Positions 47,058 through 55,780 of a stretch of DNA of 64,000 nt are shown piece after piece (positions within the stretch are counted from its first letter, which is position 1; each line of letters opens with the position of its first letter). Where the stretch lies: positions 2,356,001-2,420,000 of the forward strand of contig NZ_CP044016.1 of NCBI RefSeq assembly GCF_004337365.2, written 5' to 3'. The stretch is from Rhizosphaericola mali (lineage in GTDB: Bacteria; Bacteroidota; Bacteroidia; Chitinophagales; Chitinophagaceae). The notes beneath the pieces were generated by a model. The model made no database searches. It was not told the origin of the DNA and worked only from the letters and a program-made list of their open reading frames with translations. Position numbers and translations under genes: made by a program.

Positions 47058-48962
47058 ATGAGCGAAAACAATATTGTAAATCCAAACGCTGAAGCACAGG
47101 AGAATGCACCAGTAGCTACTGAGGCAACTACAGCGACAACAAATGCACCTGCGCAAACTGAAGTAGAAGCTCCGGCAACTGCTCATGATGACTTCGATTG
47201 GAGTGTTGACAAACGTAACGTTTCTCATTACACAAAAGAAGAACAAGAAAAATATGATCAAGTGTACGAAAATACATTTGTTCAAATTGAAGATGGTGAA
47301 TTAGTTGAAGGTCTTGTCGTTGGTTTGACTAAAACTGATGGCGTGATCAACATCGGATTCAAATCTGATGGTTTGATTTCTTTGAACGAATTCCGTGATC
47401 TTCCATCTTTGTCTATTGGTGACAAAGTAGAAGTTATGGTTGTAGAAAAAGAAGACCGTCAAGGACACTTACATTTAAGTCGTCGTTCTGCTCGTATCTT
47501 CCGTGCTTGGGAAAAAATCGTTGAAGTTCACAAAACTGGCGAAATTGTTACAGGTACAGTTACTAGCAAAACTAAAGGTGGCTTGATCGTAGATGTATTC
47601 GGAATGGAAACATTCTTACCAGGTTCTCAAATTGATGTTAAACCAGTAACTGATTACGACCAATTCGTAGGCAAATCTATGGAATTCAAAGTTGTTAAAG
47701 TTAACGAAACCATCAAAAATGCGGTTGTATCTCACAAAGCTCTTATCGAAAGCGATATCGAAGCTCAACGTGCAGAAATCATCAGCAAATTGGAAAAAGG
47801 TCAAGTATTGGAAGGTACTGTTAAAAACATTACAGACTTCGGTGCATTCATGGACCTTGGTGGCTTAGACGGTTTGTTATATATCACAGATATTTCATGG
47901 GGACGTATTTCACACCCATCAGAAGTGTTGAAATTAGACCAAAAATTGAACGTTGTTGTATTAGATTTCGACGACGACAAAAAACGTATCAGCCTTGGCT
48001 TGAAACAATTGACTCCTCATCCTTGGGATGTATTACCAGAAACAATTGTAGAAGGTGCTAAAGTAAAAGGTAAAGTAGTTAACATTGAAGACTACGGTGC
48101 TTTCTTGGAAATCTTACCAGGTGTTGAAGGTTTGGTTCACGTAAGTGAAATTACTTGGGCAAATACTCCAATTAACGCTAAAGAATTCTTCAAACTTGGC
48201 GACGAACACGAAGCTAAAGTTGTTACATTAGATAAAGAAGCTCGCAAAATGAGCCTTTCTATCAAACAATTAACAGAAGATCCTTGGGATACTATCGAAA
48301 ATAAATTCCCTGAAAACAGCAAACACGCTGGTTTAGTTAAAAACATTACTCCTTACGGTGTATTTGTTGAATTGGAACCAGGTATTGGCGGTATGATCCA
48401 CATCAGCGACTTAAGCTGGTTGAAACGCTTCAATCACCCATCTGAATATGTAAAAGTTGGTGACAGCATCGATACTATCATCTTAGCTATCGATAAAGAA
48501 AACCGCAAATTACAATTAGGACACAAACAATTGGAAGAAGATCCTTGGAATGCATTGGAAGATACATTCGCTATCGGTTCTATCCATGAAGGTACTGTTA
48601 TCCGTAAAGATGACAAAGGTGCTATCGTACAATTACCTTACGGTTTGGAAGGATTCGTTCCTAACAGACATTTGGCTAAAGAAGACGGTTCATCTGTAGC
48701 TTTGGATGAAACTAATAACTTTGTAGTTATCGAATTTGATCGTAATGAAAAACGTATCGTTTTAAGTCACGCTCGTATTTGGGAACAAGCTCAACACGCA
48801 GCTGAAGAAGCAGTGAAAAAAGAAGCTCGTGCTGAACAAGAGTCAACTAAACAAGCAGTTAAAAATATCCAATCTCAAAACAAGAATGAAAAAACAACTC
48901 TTGGAGATTTAGGTGCTTTAGCTGAAATTAAAGCTAAATTGAAAGAAGAAGAAAAAGGTTAA
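47058..48962 (+). CDS. rpsA: 30S ribosomal protein S1
   Basis: From ATG 47058 the product has 634 residues. An acidic, Ala/Thr-rich N-terminal tail leads into six S1 (OB-fold) repeats. The clearest ones are VLEGTVKNITDFGAFMDLGGLDGLLYITDISW, VKGKVVNIEDYGAFLEILPGVEGLVHVSEITW and HAGLVKNITPYGVFVELEPGIGGMIHISDLSW. S1 binds mRNA and helps its loading on the 30S subunit, especially for leaders without strong Shine-Dalgarno sites as in this phylum. A TTG at 47022 is rejected as start because it is part of the promoter. Codon use is strongly biased, as expected of a highly expressed gene. Confidence 0.97.
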   Translation: MSENNIVNPNAEAQENAPVATEATTATTNAPAQTEVEAPATAHDDFDWSVDKRNVSHYTKEEQEKYDQVYENTFVQIEDGELVEGLVVGLTKTDGVINIGFKSDGLISLNEFRDLPSLSIGDKVEVMVVEKEDRQGHLHLSRRSARIFRAWEKIVEVHKTGEIVTGTVTSKTKGGLIVDVFGMETFLPGSQIDVKPVTDYDQFVGKSMEFKVVKVNETIKNAVVSHKALIESDIEAQRAEIISKLEKGQVLEGTVKNITDFGAFMDLGGLDGLLYITDISWGRISHPSEVLKLDQKLNVVVLDFDDDKKRISLGLKQLTPHPWDVLPETIVEGAKVKGKVVNIEDYGAFLEILPGVEGLVHVSEITWANTPINAKEFFKLGDEHEAKVVTLDKEARKMSLSIKQLTEDPWDTIENKFPENSKHAGLVKNITPYGVFVELEPGIGGMIHISDLSWLKRFNHPSEYVKVGDSIDTIILAIDKENRKLQLGHKQLEEDPWNALEDTFAIGSIHEGTVIRKDDKGAIVQLPYGLEGFVPNRHLAKEDGSSVALDETNNFVVIEFDRNEKRIVLSHARIWEQAQHAAEEAVKKEARAEQESTKQAVKNIQSQNKNEKTTLGDLGALAEIKAKLKEEEKG

Positions 48963-48995
48963 TAATCATCTTTTCCAACTTTTCACAGCATAAAG

Positions 48996-49030
48996 AAACG
49001 CCGTTCAGATTTAATCTGGGCGGCGTTTTT
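48996..49030. terminator. terminator shared by rpsA and the sugar-catabolic operon
   Basis: AAACGCCG (48996-49003) pairs with CGGCGTTT (49021-49028); inside, CAGATT pairs with AATCTG and two G-T wobbles join them. A T-run follows on the plus strand. The convergent UxaA-family gene ends 23 bases further on. Confidence 0.82.
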
Positions 49031-49052
49031 AACTGTATATCTTATAAGTATT

Positions 49053-50696
49053 TTACAATGAGACTCCCCTTTTCCAAGGAATAAAATCATCTTGATTTAA
49101 TGCCATTGCTTTGGTAATCATTTTACCACTTGCAACTTTGATACATAATTCTAATATTTCTTCTGCCATTTGCTTAATATTTTTTTCACCATAAATAATT
49201 GCACCAGTATCTATATCAATAATGTCAGACATTTTTGTAGCTAATTGAGAATTACTTGCCACCTTAATCACTGGACATATAGGATTTCCAGTTGGAGTAC
49301 CTAAACCAGTTGTAAACAATATAAGAGTTGCTCCTGCTGCTGTTTTACCAGTAGTCGCCTCAACATCATTACCAGGAGTACAAACTAAACTCAGCCCTGG
49401 TTTAGTCGCTTTCTCAGTATAATCTAATACATCGATAACAGGAGAAGTTCCTCCTTTCTTAGCCGCTCCTGCGGATTTTATCGCATCGGTTATTAATCCA
49501 TCTTTAATATTACCAGGAGAGGGATTCATATAAAAACCAGAACCTACATTTTCCGCTTGTTGATTGTATGTTTTCATTAAATCAATAAACTTTTCAGCGG
49601 TTTCTCTTTCTGTAGCTCGATCTATTAAATTTTGCTCAACACCACATAATTCAGGAAATTCAGCTAATAAAACTTTTCCACCTAATGCTACTATCATATC
49701 TGCTAAATAGCCAACTGTAGGATTTGCAGATATACCACTAAACCCATCACTTCCTCCACATTTAACGCCAATAACCAAGTTGTCCAAACTTGCAGCTTTC
49801 CGCTCTATTTTATTAATTACCGACAAACCTATAATAGTTTCACGAATAGCATCTCTAATCAATTGATCCTCACTTTTACTACTCTGTTGTTCAAATATTA
49901 AAAGCGGTTTATCAAAATCAGGATTACGTTCAAATAAATCCTTTTTAAAATTAGCCACTTGTAAATGTTGACATCCCAAACTCAAAACAGTTATACCTGC
50001 TACATTTGGATGATCAGCATAAGCTGCAAGTAATTTACTCAAAGTCTCAGCATCTTGTCGAGTGCCGCCACATCCACCTTCATGATTTAAAAATTTTATT
50101 CCATCTACATTTGGAAAAATACGGTGAGTAGGAATACTAGCTTCTTTTATCTTAATTACCTCTTCCGATAAATCGTTTCCATTTTTATACAAATCCAATA
50201 ATTGACGAGTGTAATCTTTATATTTATCTATTACACCATATCCTAATTCATTCCAAAGGCATTCTTTTATCACATCCAAATTTCTATTTTCACAAAATAC
50301 CGTCGGGATAAAAAGCCAATAATTTTCAGTGCCTACACGTCCGTCACTACGATAATATCCATCAAACGTTCGACCTTGAAATTTAGTAATATCTGGAATT
50401 GTCCAATGATAATCTACTGATCTATAATAAAATGGCAACGCAGCATGTTTTGTATTTTCAACCGTCATACGACTCCCCATAGGAATGAAATTTTGAGCCT
50501 TACCGACCAAGACACCATACATCATGATCTCATCTCCGAGTTTCATATCTTGCATGAAAAATTTATGCTTCGCAGGAATATCCTCAACCAATGTGTAATT
50601 AATACCTTCGTACGTTACAGTATCGTCCTTTGATAAATCTTGTAATGCTACCAACACATTATCTTTTGGACTCACTTTTAATACTTTCGCAGACAT
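49053..50696 (-). CDS. UxaA-family (altronate dehydratase-like) dehydratase, probably acting on L-fuconate
   Basis: The 547-residue protein has an N-terminal SAF domain (about 1-95) and a C-terminal altronate/galactarate dehydratase domain. The latter carries HEGGCGGTRQDAETLS, GVKCGGSDGFSGISANP, and a late TTGLGTPTGNPICPVIKV. The family uses iron to dehydrate sugar acids to 2-keto-3-deoxy acids. UxaA itself acts on D-altronate, but this operon has no uronate genes. It has a complete set for L-fucose, so I infer L-fuconate (or a stereo-related aldonate) as substrate. It is last in a seven-gene operon, 54 bases after the sugar dehydrogenase gene. Confidence 0.85.
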   Translation of the reverse strand: MSAKVLKVSPKDNVLVALQDLSKDDTVTYEGINYTLVEDIPAKHKFFMQDMKLGDEIMMYGVLVGKAQNFIPMGSRMTVENTKHAALPFYYRSVDYHWTIPDITKFQGRTFDGYYRSDGRVGTENYWLFIPTVFCENRNLDVIKECLWNELGYGVIDKYKDYTRQLLDLYKNGNDLSEEVIKIKEASIPTHRIFPNVDGIKFLNHEGGCGGTRQDAETLSKLLAAYADHPNVAGITVLSLGCQHLQVANFKKDLFERNPDFDKPLLIFEQQSSKSEDQLIRDAIRETIIGLSVINKIERKAASLDNLVIGVKCGGSDGFSGISANPTVGYLADMIVALGGKVLLAEFPELCGVEQNLIDRATERETAEKFIDLMKTYNQQAENVGSGFYMNPSPGNIKDGLITDAIKSAGAAKKGGTSPVIDVLDYTEKATKPGLSLVCTPGNDVEATTGKTAAGATLILFTTGLGTPTGNPICPVIKVASNSQLATKMSDIIDIDTGAIIYGEKNIKQMAEEILELCIKVASGKMITKAMALNQDDFIPWKRGVSL

Positions 50697-50750
50697 CTAT
50701 TATAATTTGAAACGATAAATACTTTTATAAAATAAATCAACAAAACACAC

Positions 50751-51527
50751 TTAGGCATTAGCTAAAGCTCGATCCAGATGTACATAACCGCCATCTACAT
50801 GTATTAATTGTCCAGTTGTATGTGAAGATTTTTCTGACAATAAAAAAATTGCCATATCTGCAATTTCTTCTACAGTTGTCATTCTTTTTCCTAAGGGTAT
50901 ATTTTTAGTTATTGATTGTAAAGATTCTGTAGGGTTCGTTAAAGTTTCAATCCAAGTTTCATATTGCGGAGTCATGCACTCAGCGACAATTATGGCATTA
51001 ACCCTTATATTATATTTTAATAGTTCTACCGCCCATTCTCTTGTTAATGCATTTCTTGCACCATTTGACGCCGCATATCCAGAGGTATTTCCTTGTCCTG
51101 TTTCAGCTGTTTTGGAAGAAATATTTACAATAGCTCCTTGTGATTTTTTAAGATAGGGCAAACTATAGTGTGCCAATAAATAATAATGAACTACATTTTT
51201 GTGATAAGATTTTAAAAAATCTTCATAATTGCCATTTTCTAAACCCACACCATCATTTTGTCCAGCATTATTAATCAACCCATCAATCCTTCCATACTGC
51301 GCTATTACTTTATTTATTACCCTCTCTATAGAAAACGGATCAGACAATTCTGCCTCAATTTGAAAGCCTTTATTCAAACTAGTAAGCATTTTTACATTAT
51401 CTTCTTCACTTCGTCCAATTATTACAGGAATAGCATCTTCTTGAGAAAGCGCTTTTACAATCCCTGCGCCAATACCCTTTGCTCCTCCGGTGACTATAAT
51501 TACTTTATCTTTTAAATTTAAATTCAT
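50751..51527 (-). CDS. SDR-family sugar dehydrogenase, L-fucose dehydrogenase-like
   Basis: The 258-residue protein has the cofactor loop TGGAKGIG (13-20), NNAG (86-89), Ser137/Ser138 and Tyr151. The usual active-site Lys four residues after Tyr is Asn155 (YAASN). The C-terminal GGYVHLDRAL is, to my knowledge, characteristic of L-fucose dehydrogenases such as that of the Campylobacter jejuni fucose locus. It would oxidise the pyranose at C1 to the lactone with NAD(P)+. Its neighbours (lactonase, dehydratase, importer) agree. L-galactose or D-arabinose, which share stereochemistry with L-fucose, are possible alternative substrates. Confidence 0.85.
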   Translation of the reverse strand: MNLNLKDKVIIVTGGAKGIGAGIVKALSQEDAIPVIIGRSEEDNVKMLTSLNKGFQIEAELSDPFSIERVINKVIAQYGRIDGLINNAGQNDGVGLENGNYEDFLKSYHKNVVHYYLLAHYSLPYLKKSQGAIVNISSKTAETGQGNTSGYAASNGARNALTREWAVELLKYNIRVNAIIVAECMTPQYETWIETLTNPTESLQSITKNIPLGKRMTTVEEIADMAIFLLSEKSSHTTGQLIHVDGGYVHLDRALANA

Positions 51528-51557
51528 AAGAAAATTATTAAAATCATAGATTAATAG

Positions 51558-52397
51558 TTAAAAATTAGACAAACTATAAAATTCTATAGTATTAAGTCCA
51601 TAGAATCGTTCTTTCTCCTCAATGGAAAATGCATTGAAATATTGATCGACGATATTTACCACTTGCTCATAAGTTCCTCCAAGATTACAGACTGGCCAAT
51701 CTGAGCCAAACATTAACCTATTTATTCCGAATGCATCTATCAAAACATCTAAATATGGATAAAAATCTTCCTTTTCCCATTTTTGCCAATCAGCCTCAGT
51801 TACTAACCCACTAACTTTACAATATACATTTGAATATTTTGAAAGGACTTTTATATTTTCACACCAAGAAGACATTTCACCATTTTTAATATTGGGTTTG
51901 GCTATGTGATCCAGTACAAATTTTTGATTTGGTAACTTTTTAACCATTTCAATAACAGAGGCTAATTGATCAGGAAAAATGAGTATATCATATGTAAAAT
52001 TTCGCAATCCTAGTTTCTCTAAATTATGCAAAAACAAAGGATTTAAAATCAAATCACGTGGCTTTTTATCTTGCAATACATATCTAAAACCTTTCATATA
52101 GATACTATTATGATATTTTTCTAAATCTACACTTACATCTTTTTGGGTTAAATCTAACCAACCAACTACACCTTTTATAATCTCATTTTTTTGCATCAAA
52201 TCGATTAAGAATTCATTTTCTTCCAGGGATTCTGATGCTTGAACAGCGACGCATCCCAAAATCTCATTTTTTTTTAAAATAGAAGACAATTCATCAGGAA
52301 GATAATCTCTTTGTAGTACGCTCATAGTATCATCTATCCAACTATCTCTTATAGGATCAAAATTCCAAAAATGTTGATGACTATCGATTTTTATCAT
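51558..52397 (-). CDS. amidohydrolase-family sugar lactonase (L-fucono-lactonase-like)
   Basis: From ATG 52397 (MIKIDSHQHFW) the product has 279 residues. It shows the amidohydrolase HxH (His7, His9), LDHIAKP, and the closing metal/acid site LMFGSDWPV. The upstream ATG at 52430 would overlap the preceding gene's end, so I prefer the later start, ten bases after the FAH-family stop. This COG3618 group contains L-fuconolactone and related lactone hydrolases. It would open the lactone made by the neighbouring dehydrogenase to give the free aldonate. Confidence 0.85.
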   Translation of the reverse strand: MIKIDSHQHFWNFDPIRDSWIDDTMSVLQRDYLPDELSSILKKNEILGCVAVQASESLEENEFLIDLMQKNEIIKGVVGWLDLTQKDVSVDLEKYHNSIYMKGFRYVLQDKKPRDLILNPLFLHNLEKLGLRNFTYDILIFPDQLASVIEMVKKLPNQKFVLDHIAKPNIKNGEMSSWCENIKVLSKYSNVYCKVSGLVTEADWQKWEKEDFYPYLDVLIDAFGINRLMFGSDWPVCNLGGTYEQVVNIVDQYFNAFSIEEKERFYGLNTIEFYSLSNF

Positions 52398-52407
52398 ACT
52401 ATAATAA

Positions 52408-53268
52408 CTATAAACTTGAATTATATGCAATTGCTGTTTGTGTAGAAGTTCCTAACCCTTCAATACCTAATTCTATCACATCTCCTGGTTGCAAATACAC
52501 TTGAGGATTCATGCCCAAGCCAACACCAGACGGAGTTCCTGTTGAAATAATATCACCCGGGAGTAAAGTCATAAACTGACTCAAATATGCAACTACAGAT
52601 TGTACATTGAAAATAAAATCTGAAGTAGTGCTATTTTGGACGGTACGACCATTCAATTTTAGCCAAAGATTCAAATTATTAGGATCTTTAATTTCATCCT
52701 TTGTAGCCAAATAAGGGCCTAATGGAGCAAAAGTATCACAACTTTTACCTTTTACCCACTGCCCTCCTCGTTCTAATTGGAATTCTCTTTCGCTATAATC
52801 ATTGTGTAGTGCATATCCAGCAACATAGTCCAATGCATTGTCAACTTCAATATAGGATGCTTTTTTTCCAATTATTACAGCCAACTCAACTTCCCAATCT
52901 GTCTTTTTAGAGTTTTTGGGAATAACTACTTGATCATTTGGACCACAAAGAGAAGTAGTCGATTTGAAAAATATAATTGGCTCCTCTGGTATCTCAGCAT
53001 TGGTTTCTTTTGCATGCAATGCATAGTTCAATCCAATACAAATAATCTTCGACGGACGTGCAATCGGACTACCCAGACGTATATCTGGAGATATTTCTAC
53101 CAAACTATTTTTATTAAGTTCTATATATTGATGCAAACGTTCTATGCCGTTTGTCGCAAAGAATTTCTCATCATAATCTTCACCAAAATCTGCAGTACTA
53201 TAACGTTTATCATTTATAATTACACCAGTCTGCTCTTCTTCAAACTTTCCAAATCTGATTAATTTCAT
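52408..53268 (-). CDS. fumarylacetoacetate hydrolase-family protein (2,4-diketo-3-deoxy-sugar-acid hydrolase)
   Basis: The 286-residue protein has an N-terminal FAH lid and the catalytic core with KIICIGLNYALHAKE, the metal ligands around WEVELAVIIGKKA and HNDYSERE, and the C-terminal DIISTGTPSGVGLGM. The family cleaves C-C bonds of beta-diketo acids. In the non-phosphorylating L-fucose and L-rhamnose routes, such an enzyme splits 2,4-diketo-3-deoxy-fuconate or -rhamnonate to pyruvate and L-lactate, and the adjacent dehydrogenase would make that substrate. No aldolase gene is present, which supports this end step. Confidence 0.87.
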   Translation of the reverse strand: MKLIRFGKFEEEQTGVIINDKRYSTADFGEDYDEKFFATNGIERLHQYIELNKNSLVEISPDIRLGSPIARPSKIICIGLNYALHAKETNAEIPEEPIIFFKSTTSLCGPNDQVVIPKNSKKTDWEVELAVIIGKKASYIEVDNALDYVAGYALHNDYSEREFQLERGGQWVKGKSCDTFAPLGPYLATKDEIKDPNNLNLWLKLNGRTVQNSTTSDFIFNVQSVVAYLSQFMTLLPGDIISTGTPSGVGLGMNPQVYLQPGDVIELGIEGLGTSTQTAIAYNSSL

Positions 53269-53289
53269 TTCAGTAAATTGTTTCTTATT

Positions 53290-54051
53290 TTAACTATTTA
53301 ATTTTAAAAAACCGCCATCGATCGGATAATCTGTCCCTGTAATAAAACTCGCTTCATCTGATACTAGATAAGCAATTAAATAAGCGATTTCATCAGGAGT
53401 CGCCATTCTACCGATTGGTTGCGTAGCCGATAGTTTTTCAAACATTTCCTTTTCTTTACCAGGATAGTTTTTTGCTAGAAAGCCATCCACAAAAGGAGTA
53501 TGAACACGAGCTGGTGAAATACTATTGCAACGAATACCATCTTTAATATAATCTTTGGCGACTGACAGTGTCATTGCAAACACTGCACCTTTACTCATAG
53601 AATAGGCAAAACGATCATTGAGACCAACATGTGCAGCGATAGAGGCCATATTAATAATTACACCACCTCCATTTTTTTGCAATTTGGGTAAAGCTGCAAA
53701 TAAACAATTGTATACGCCCTTAACATTCACATTATATACACGATCAAAATCAGCTTCACTAGTATTGGTAGCTTGACCAATATGAGATACTCCTGCACTA
53801 TTAATTAAGATATCAATTTTTTCAATTTTAGAAAAGACCTCTATGACATTTGTTTGATTGGATACATCCGTTTTATAATAATGAGCGACTCCTCCTTCCA
53901 AAATAATTTCGTCTGCCGTAATTTTGGCAGCGGCATCATTAAAATCAAGAATAATTACGTGCGCCCCATTCTTGGCCAAATTCATTGCTACAGCTTTGCC
54001 AATACCACTTCCCGCGCCAGTAACAACTGCTATTTTGTTAATTAATTTCAT
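53290..54051 (-). CDS. SDR-family dehydrogenase, probable 2-keto-3-deoxy-L-fuconate dehydrogenase
   Basis: The 253-residue classical SDR has TGAGSGIG (11-18), a NSAG variant of NNAG, Ser137 (INMASIAA), and an intact catalytic pair Tyr150/Lys154 (YSMSK). The C-terminal ASFITGTDYPIDGGFLKL is normal. Its place beside the FAH-family hydrolase and mutarotase suggests oxidation of the C4 hydroxyl of 2-keto-3-deoxy-L-fuconate to the diketo acid with NAD+. By sequence alone it could be any sugar or alcohol SDR. Confidence 0.82.
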   Translation of the reverse strand: MKLINKIAVVTGAGSGIGKAVAMNLAKNGAHVIILDFNDAAAKITADEIILEGGVAHYYKTDVSNQTNVIEVFSKIEKIDILINSAGVSHIGQATNTSEADFDRVYNVNVKGVYNCLFAALPKLQKNGGGVIINMASIAAHVGLNDRFAYSMSKGAVFAMTLSVAKDYIKDGIRCNSISPARVHTPFVDGFLAKNYPGKEKEMFEKLSATQPIGRMATPDEIAYLIAYLVSDEASFITGTDYPIDGGFLKLNS

Positions 54052-54055
54052 TTTT

Positions 54056-54394
54056 CTATTTTGAATGTAAACTAAAAATTGATTTCAATTCGATCCATTT
54101 TTCGCCAGGTCTTGCCCAAGGTAGTGCTTGTTGATATTTCCACATTAAGCATTCCCACTCCTGAACTATTGGGTTATTAATATCATTCTCCGTTTTGATT
54201 TTTTCATCATATGTGCCAGAGATTTCCATAACCATAAAAAGTCGATTACCAGTTCTATAGATTTCCATATTATTTATGCCTGACGCAACAATACTATTCT
54301 TGATTTCAGGCCAAATATTTTCATGATACTTTTCATACTCTTGTATTAAATTTGGCTCATTAACTAAGTCTAAAGCAAAATATTTAATTGCCAT
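54056..54394 (-). CDS. L-rhamnose/L-fucose mutarotase-family protein
   Basis: The 112-residue protein is full length for the RhaM (DUF718) family. It shows HENIWPEIKNSIVASGINNMEIYR, RLFMVMEISGTYD, and the late WKYQQALPWARPGEKW. The family interconverts alpha and beta anomers of 6-deoxyhexoses in the cytoplasm, which helps an anomer-specific dehydrogenase. It is packed between the importer gene (two-base gap) and the SDR gene (four-base gap). Confidence 0.9.
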   Translation of the reverse strand: MAIKYFALDLVNEPNLIQEYEKYHENIWPEIKNSIVASGINNMEIYRTGNRLFMVMEISGTYDEKIKTENDINNPIVQEWECLMWKYQQALPWARPGEKWIELKSIFSLHSK

Positions 54395-54396
54395 AA

Positions 54397-55650
54397 TTAA
54401 TGCCCTCCTATTTTATTTTCACGAAGAGTGTAGTTTCTGTTTTTAATTGCAAATATCAAAACAATTAAAAAACAAAAAGCTGGCACAACATATCCCCATT
54501 GAAATATGCCTGTTTTATCCGAAATCCAACCTAACAATGGTGGTAATACTGCCCCACCAACAATAGACATTACAATAAGACTTGATACGGATTCTGTTTC
54601 ATTTCCAGCACCTTGTATTCCTAAAGCAAATATTGTTGGATACATAATAGACATACAAAATGCGACCCCAATAATTGCAAATAATGTAGTAATACCTTGC
54701 CCAGTTACTATATAAATAGTGAGCAAAAAGGCTATAAGAGAAAAGTAAATTAATAATTTTGTTGCATTAAAAAATCTCATCAGAAATGTTCCAAAAAATC
54801 TACCTAACAGAAATGCTAAGCCAGCATATCCTGCGTATTTCGGAGCATTATCACTATTTATTTTTACAACTTCAGTTGCAAAGACTACAATAAAACTTAA
54901 AATACAAACTTGAGCACCTATATAAAAAAATTGTGCAGTTATGGCACTCTTTACATTCTTTATTTTTAATGCTTGAAAAATATTATTAGTATTCGAATTA
55001 TTTTGATTGATTGAAGGTAATTTCACAAAATAAAAAACTGCTGCTAATATTAAAATTATGATACCCAATATAACATAAGGCATTTTTACTGTTGATGTTT
55101 CAGATTGAATATATAGTCTTCTAGCTGTATCAGATAATTTACTTAATTCTTCGGGAGTTATGACATGATTAGTTAATATAAATTTACCACCGATAATAGG
55201 TGCAAGAAATGCAGCCAAGCCATTAAAAGATTGGGCAAAATTTAATCGTTGTGGACCTTTTTCCGGATCTCCTAATACGGCAACATAGGGATTAGCAGCC
55301 GTTTCTAATGTAGTGAGACCACATGCAACAATAAACAATGCAGTCAGAAAAAATGGATAACTAATACTATTGGCAGCGGGAACAAATAAAAAACACCCGA
55401 TTCCAAATAACAATAGTCCGGAAATAATTCCATTTTTATAACCAGCCTTCCTCATAATAATTCCAGCAGGTATTGCCATAAAAAAATAGGCGACATAAAC
55501 CGAGGAATCGATAAAAGAAGATTGTAAATGGGATAAATTAAATGCGTTCCTTAGATGAGGAATTAAAATTGGATCTAAATTGTGAATAAAACCCCAGAAA
55601 AAAAATAATGAGGTTAATAAAGCAATCGATAATTTGTTTTTCGAATTCAT
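54397..55650 (-). CDS. fucP: L-fucose:H+ symporter-type MFS transporter
   Basis: From ATG 55650 the product has 417 residues and twelve spans. FFFWGFIHNLDPILIPHLRNAFNLSHLQSSFIDSSVYVAYFFMAIPAGI is the conserved N-terminal FucP signature, with the acidic Asp of the first spans. LTTLETAANPYVAVLGDPEKGPQRLNFAQSFNGLA is the family core. FucP imports L-fucose with a proton. Related FucP-family members import glucose, galactose or other sugars, so specificity rests on the operon. It is the first gene of the seven-gene catabolic operon. An ATG 24 bases upstream is possible. Confidence 0.86.
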   Translation of the reverse strand: MNSKNKLSIALLTSLFFFWGFIHNLDPILIPHLRNAFNLSHLQSSFIDSSVYVAYFFMAIPAGIIMRKAGYKNGIISGLLLFGIGCFLFVPAANSISYPFFLTALFIVACGLTTLETAANPYVAVLGDPEKGPQRLNFAQSFNGLAAFLAPIIGGKFILTNHVITPEELSKLSDTARRLYIQSETSTVKMPYVILGIIILILAAVFYFVKLPSINQNNSNTNNIFQALKIKNVKSAITAQFFYIGAQVCILSFIVVFATEVVKINSDNAPKYAGYAGLAFLLGRFFGTFLMRFFNATKLLIYFSLIAFLLTIYIVTGQGITTLFAIIGVAFCMSIMYPTIFALGIQGAGNETESVSSLIVMSIVGGAVLPPLLGWISDKTGIFQWGYVVPAFCFLIVLIFAIKNRNYTLRENKIGGH

Positions 55651-55780
55651 AAAAACAACTAATTCATATTTCAAGTAAATCGTTAAGACTGTATGAATAT
55701 AGTAATTTTTCTAAAATATAATCAAGAAAACATTTTAATAGAATTTAAAAGTTATACTTTAACAAATCGATAAGTATATT

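Noticed and set aside
49053-50696. D-altronate catabolism from hexuronates
   Set aside because: No uronate isomerase, altronate oxidoreductase or KDG kinase and aldolase genes are nearby, whereas the neighbours fit the fucose-type route.
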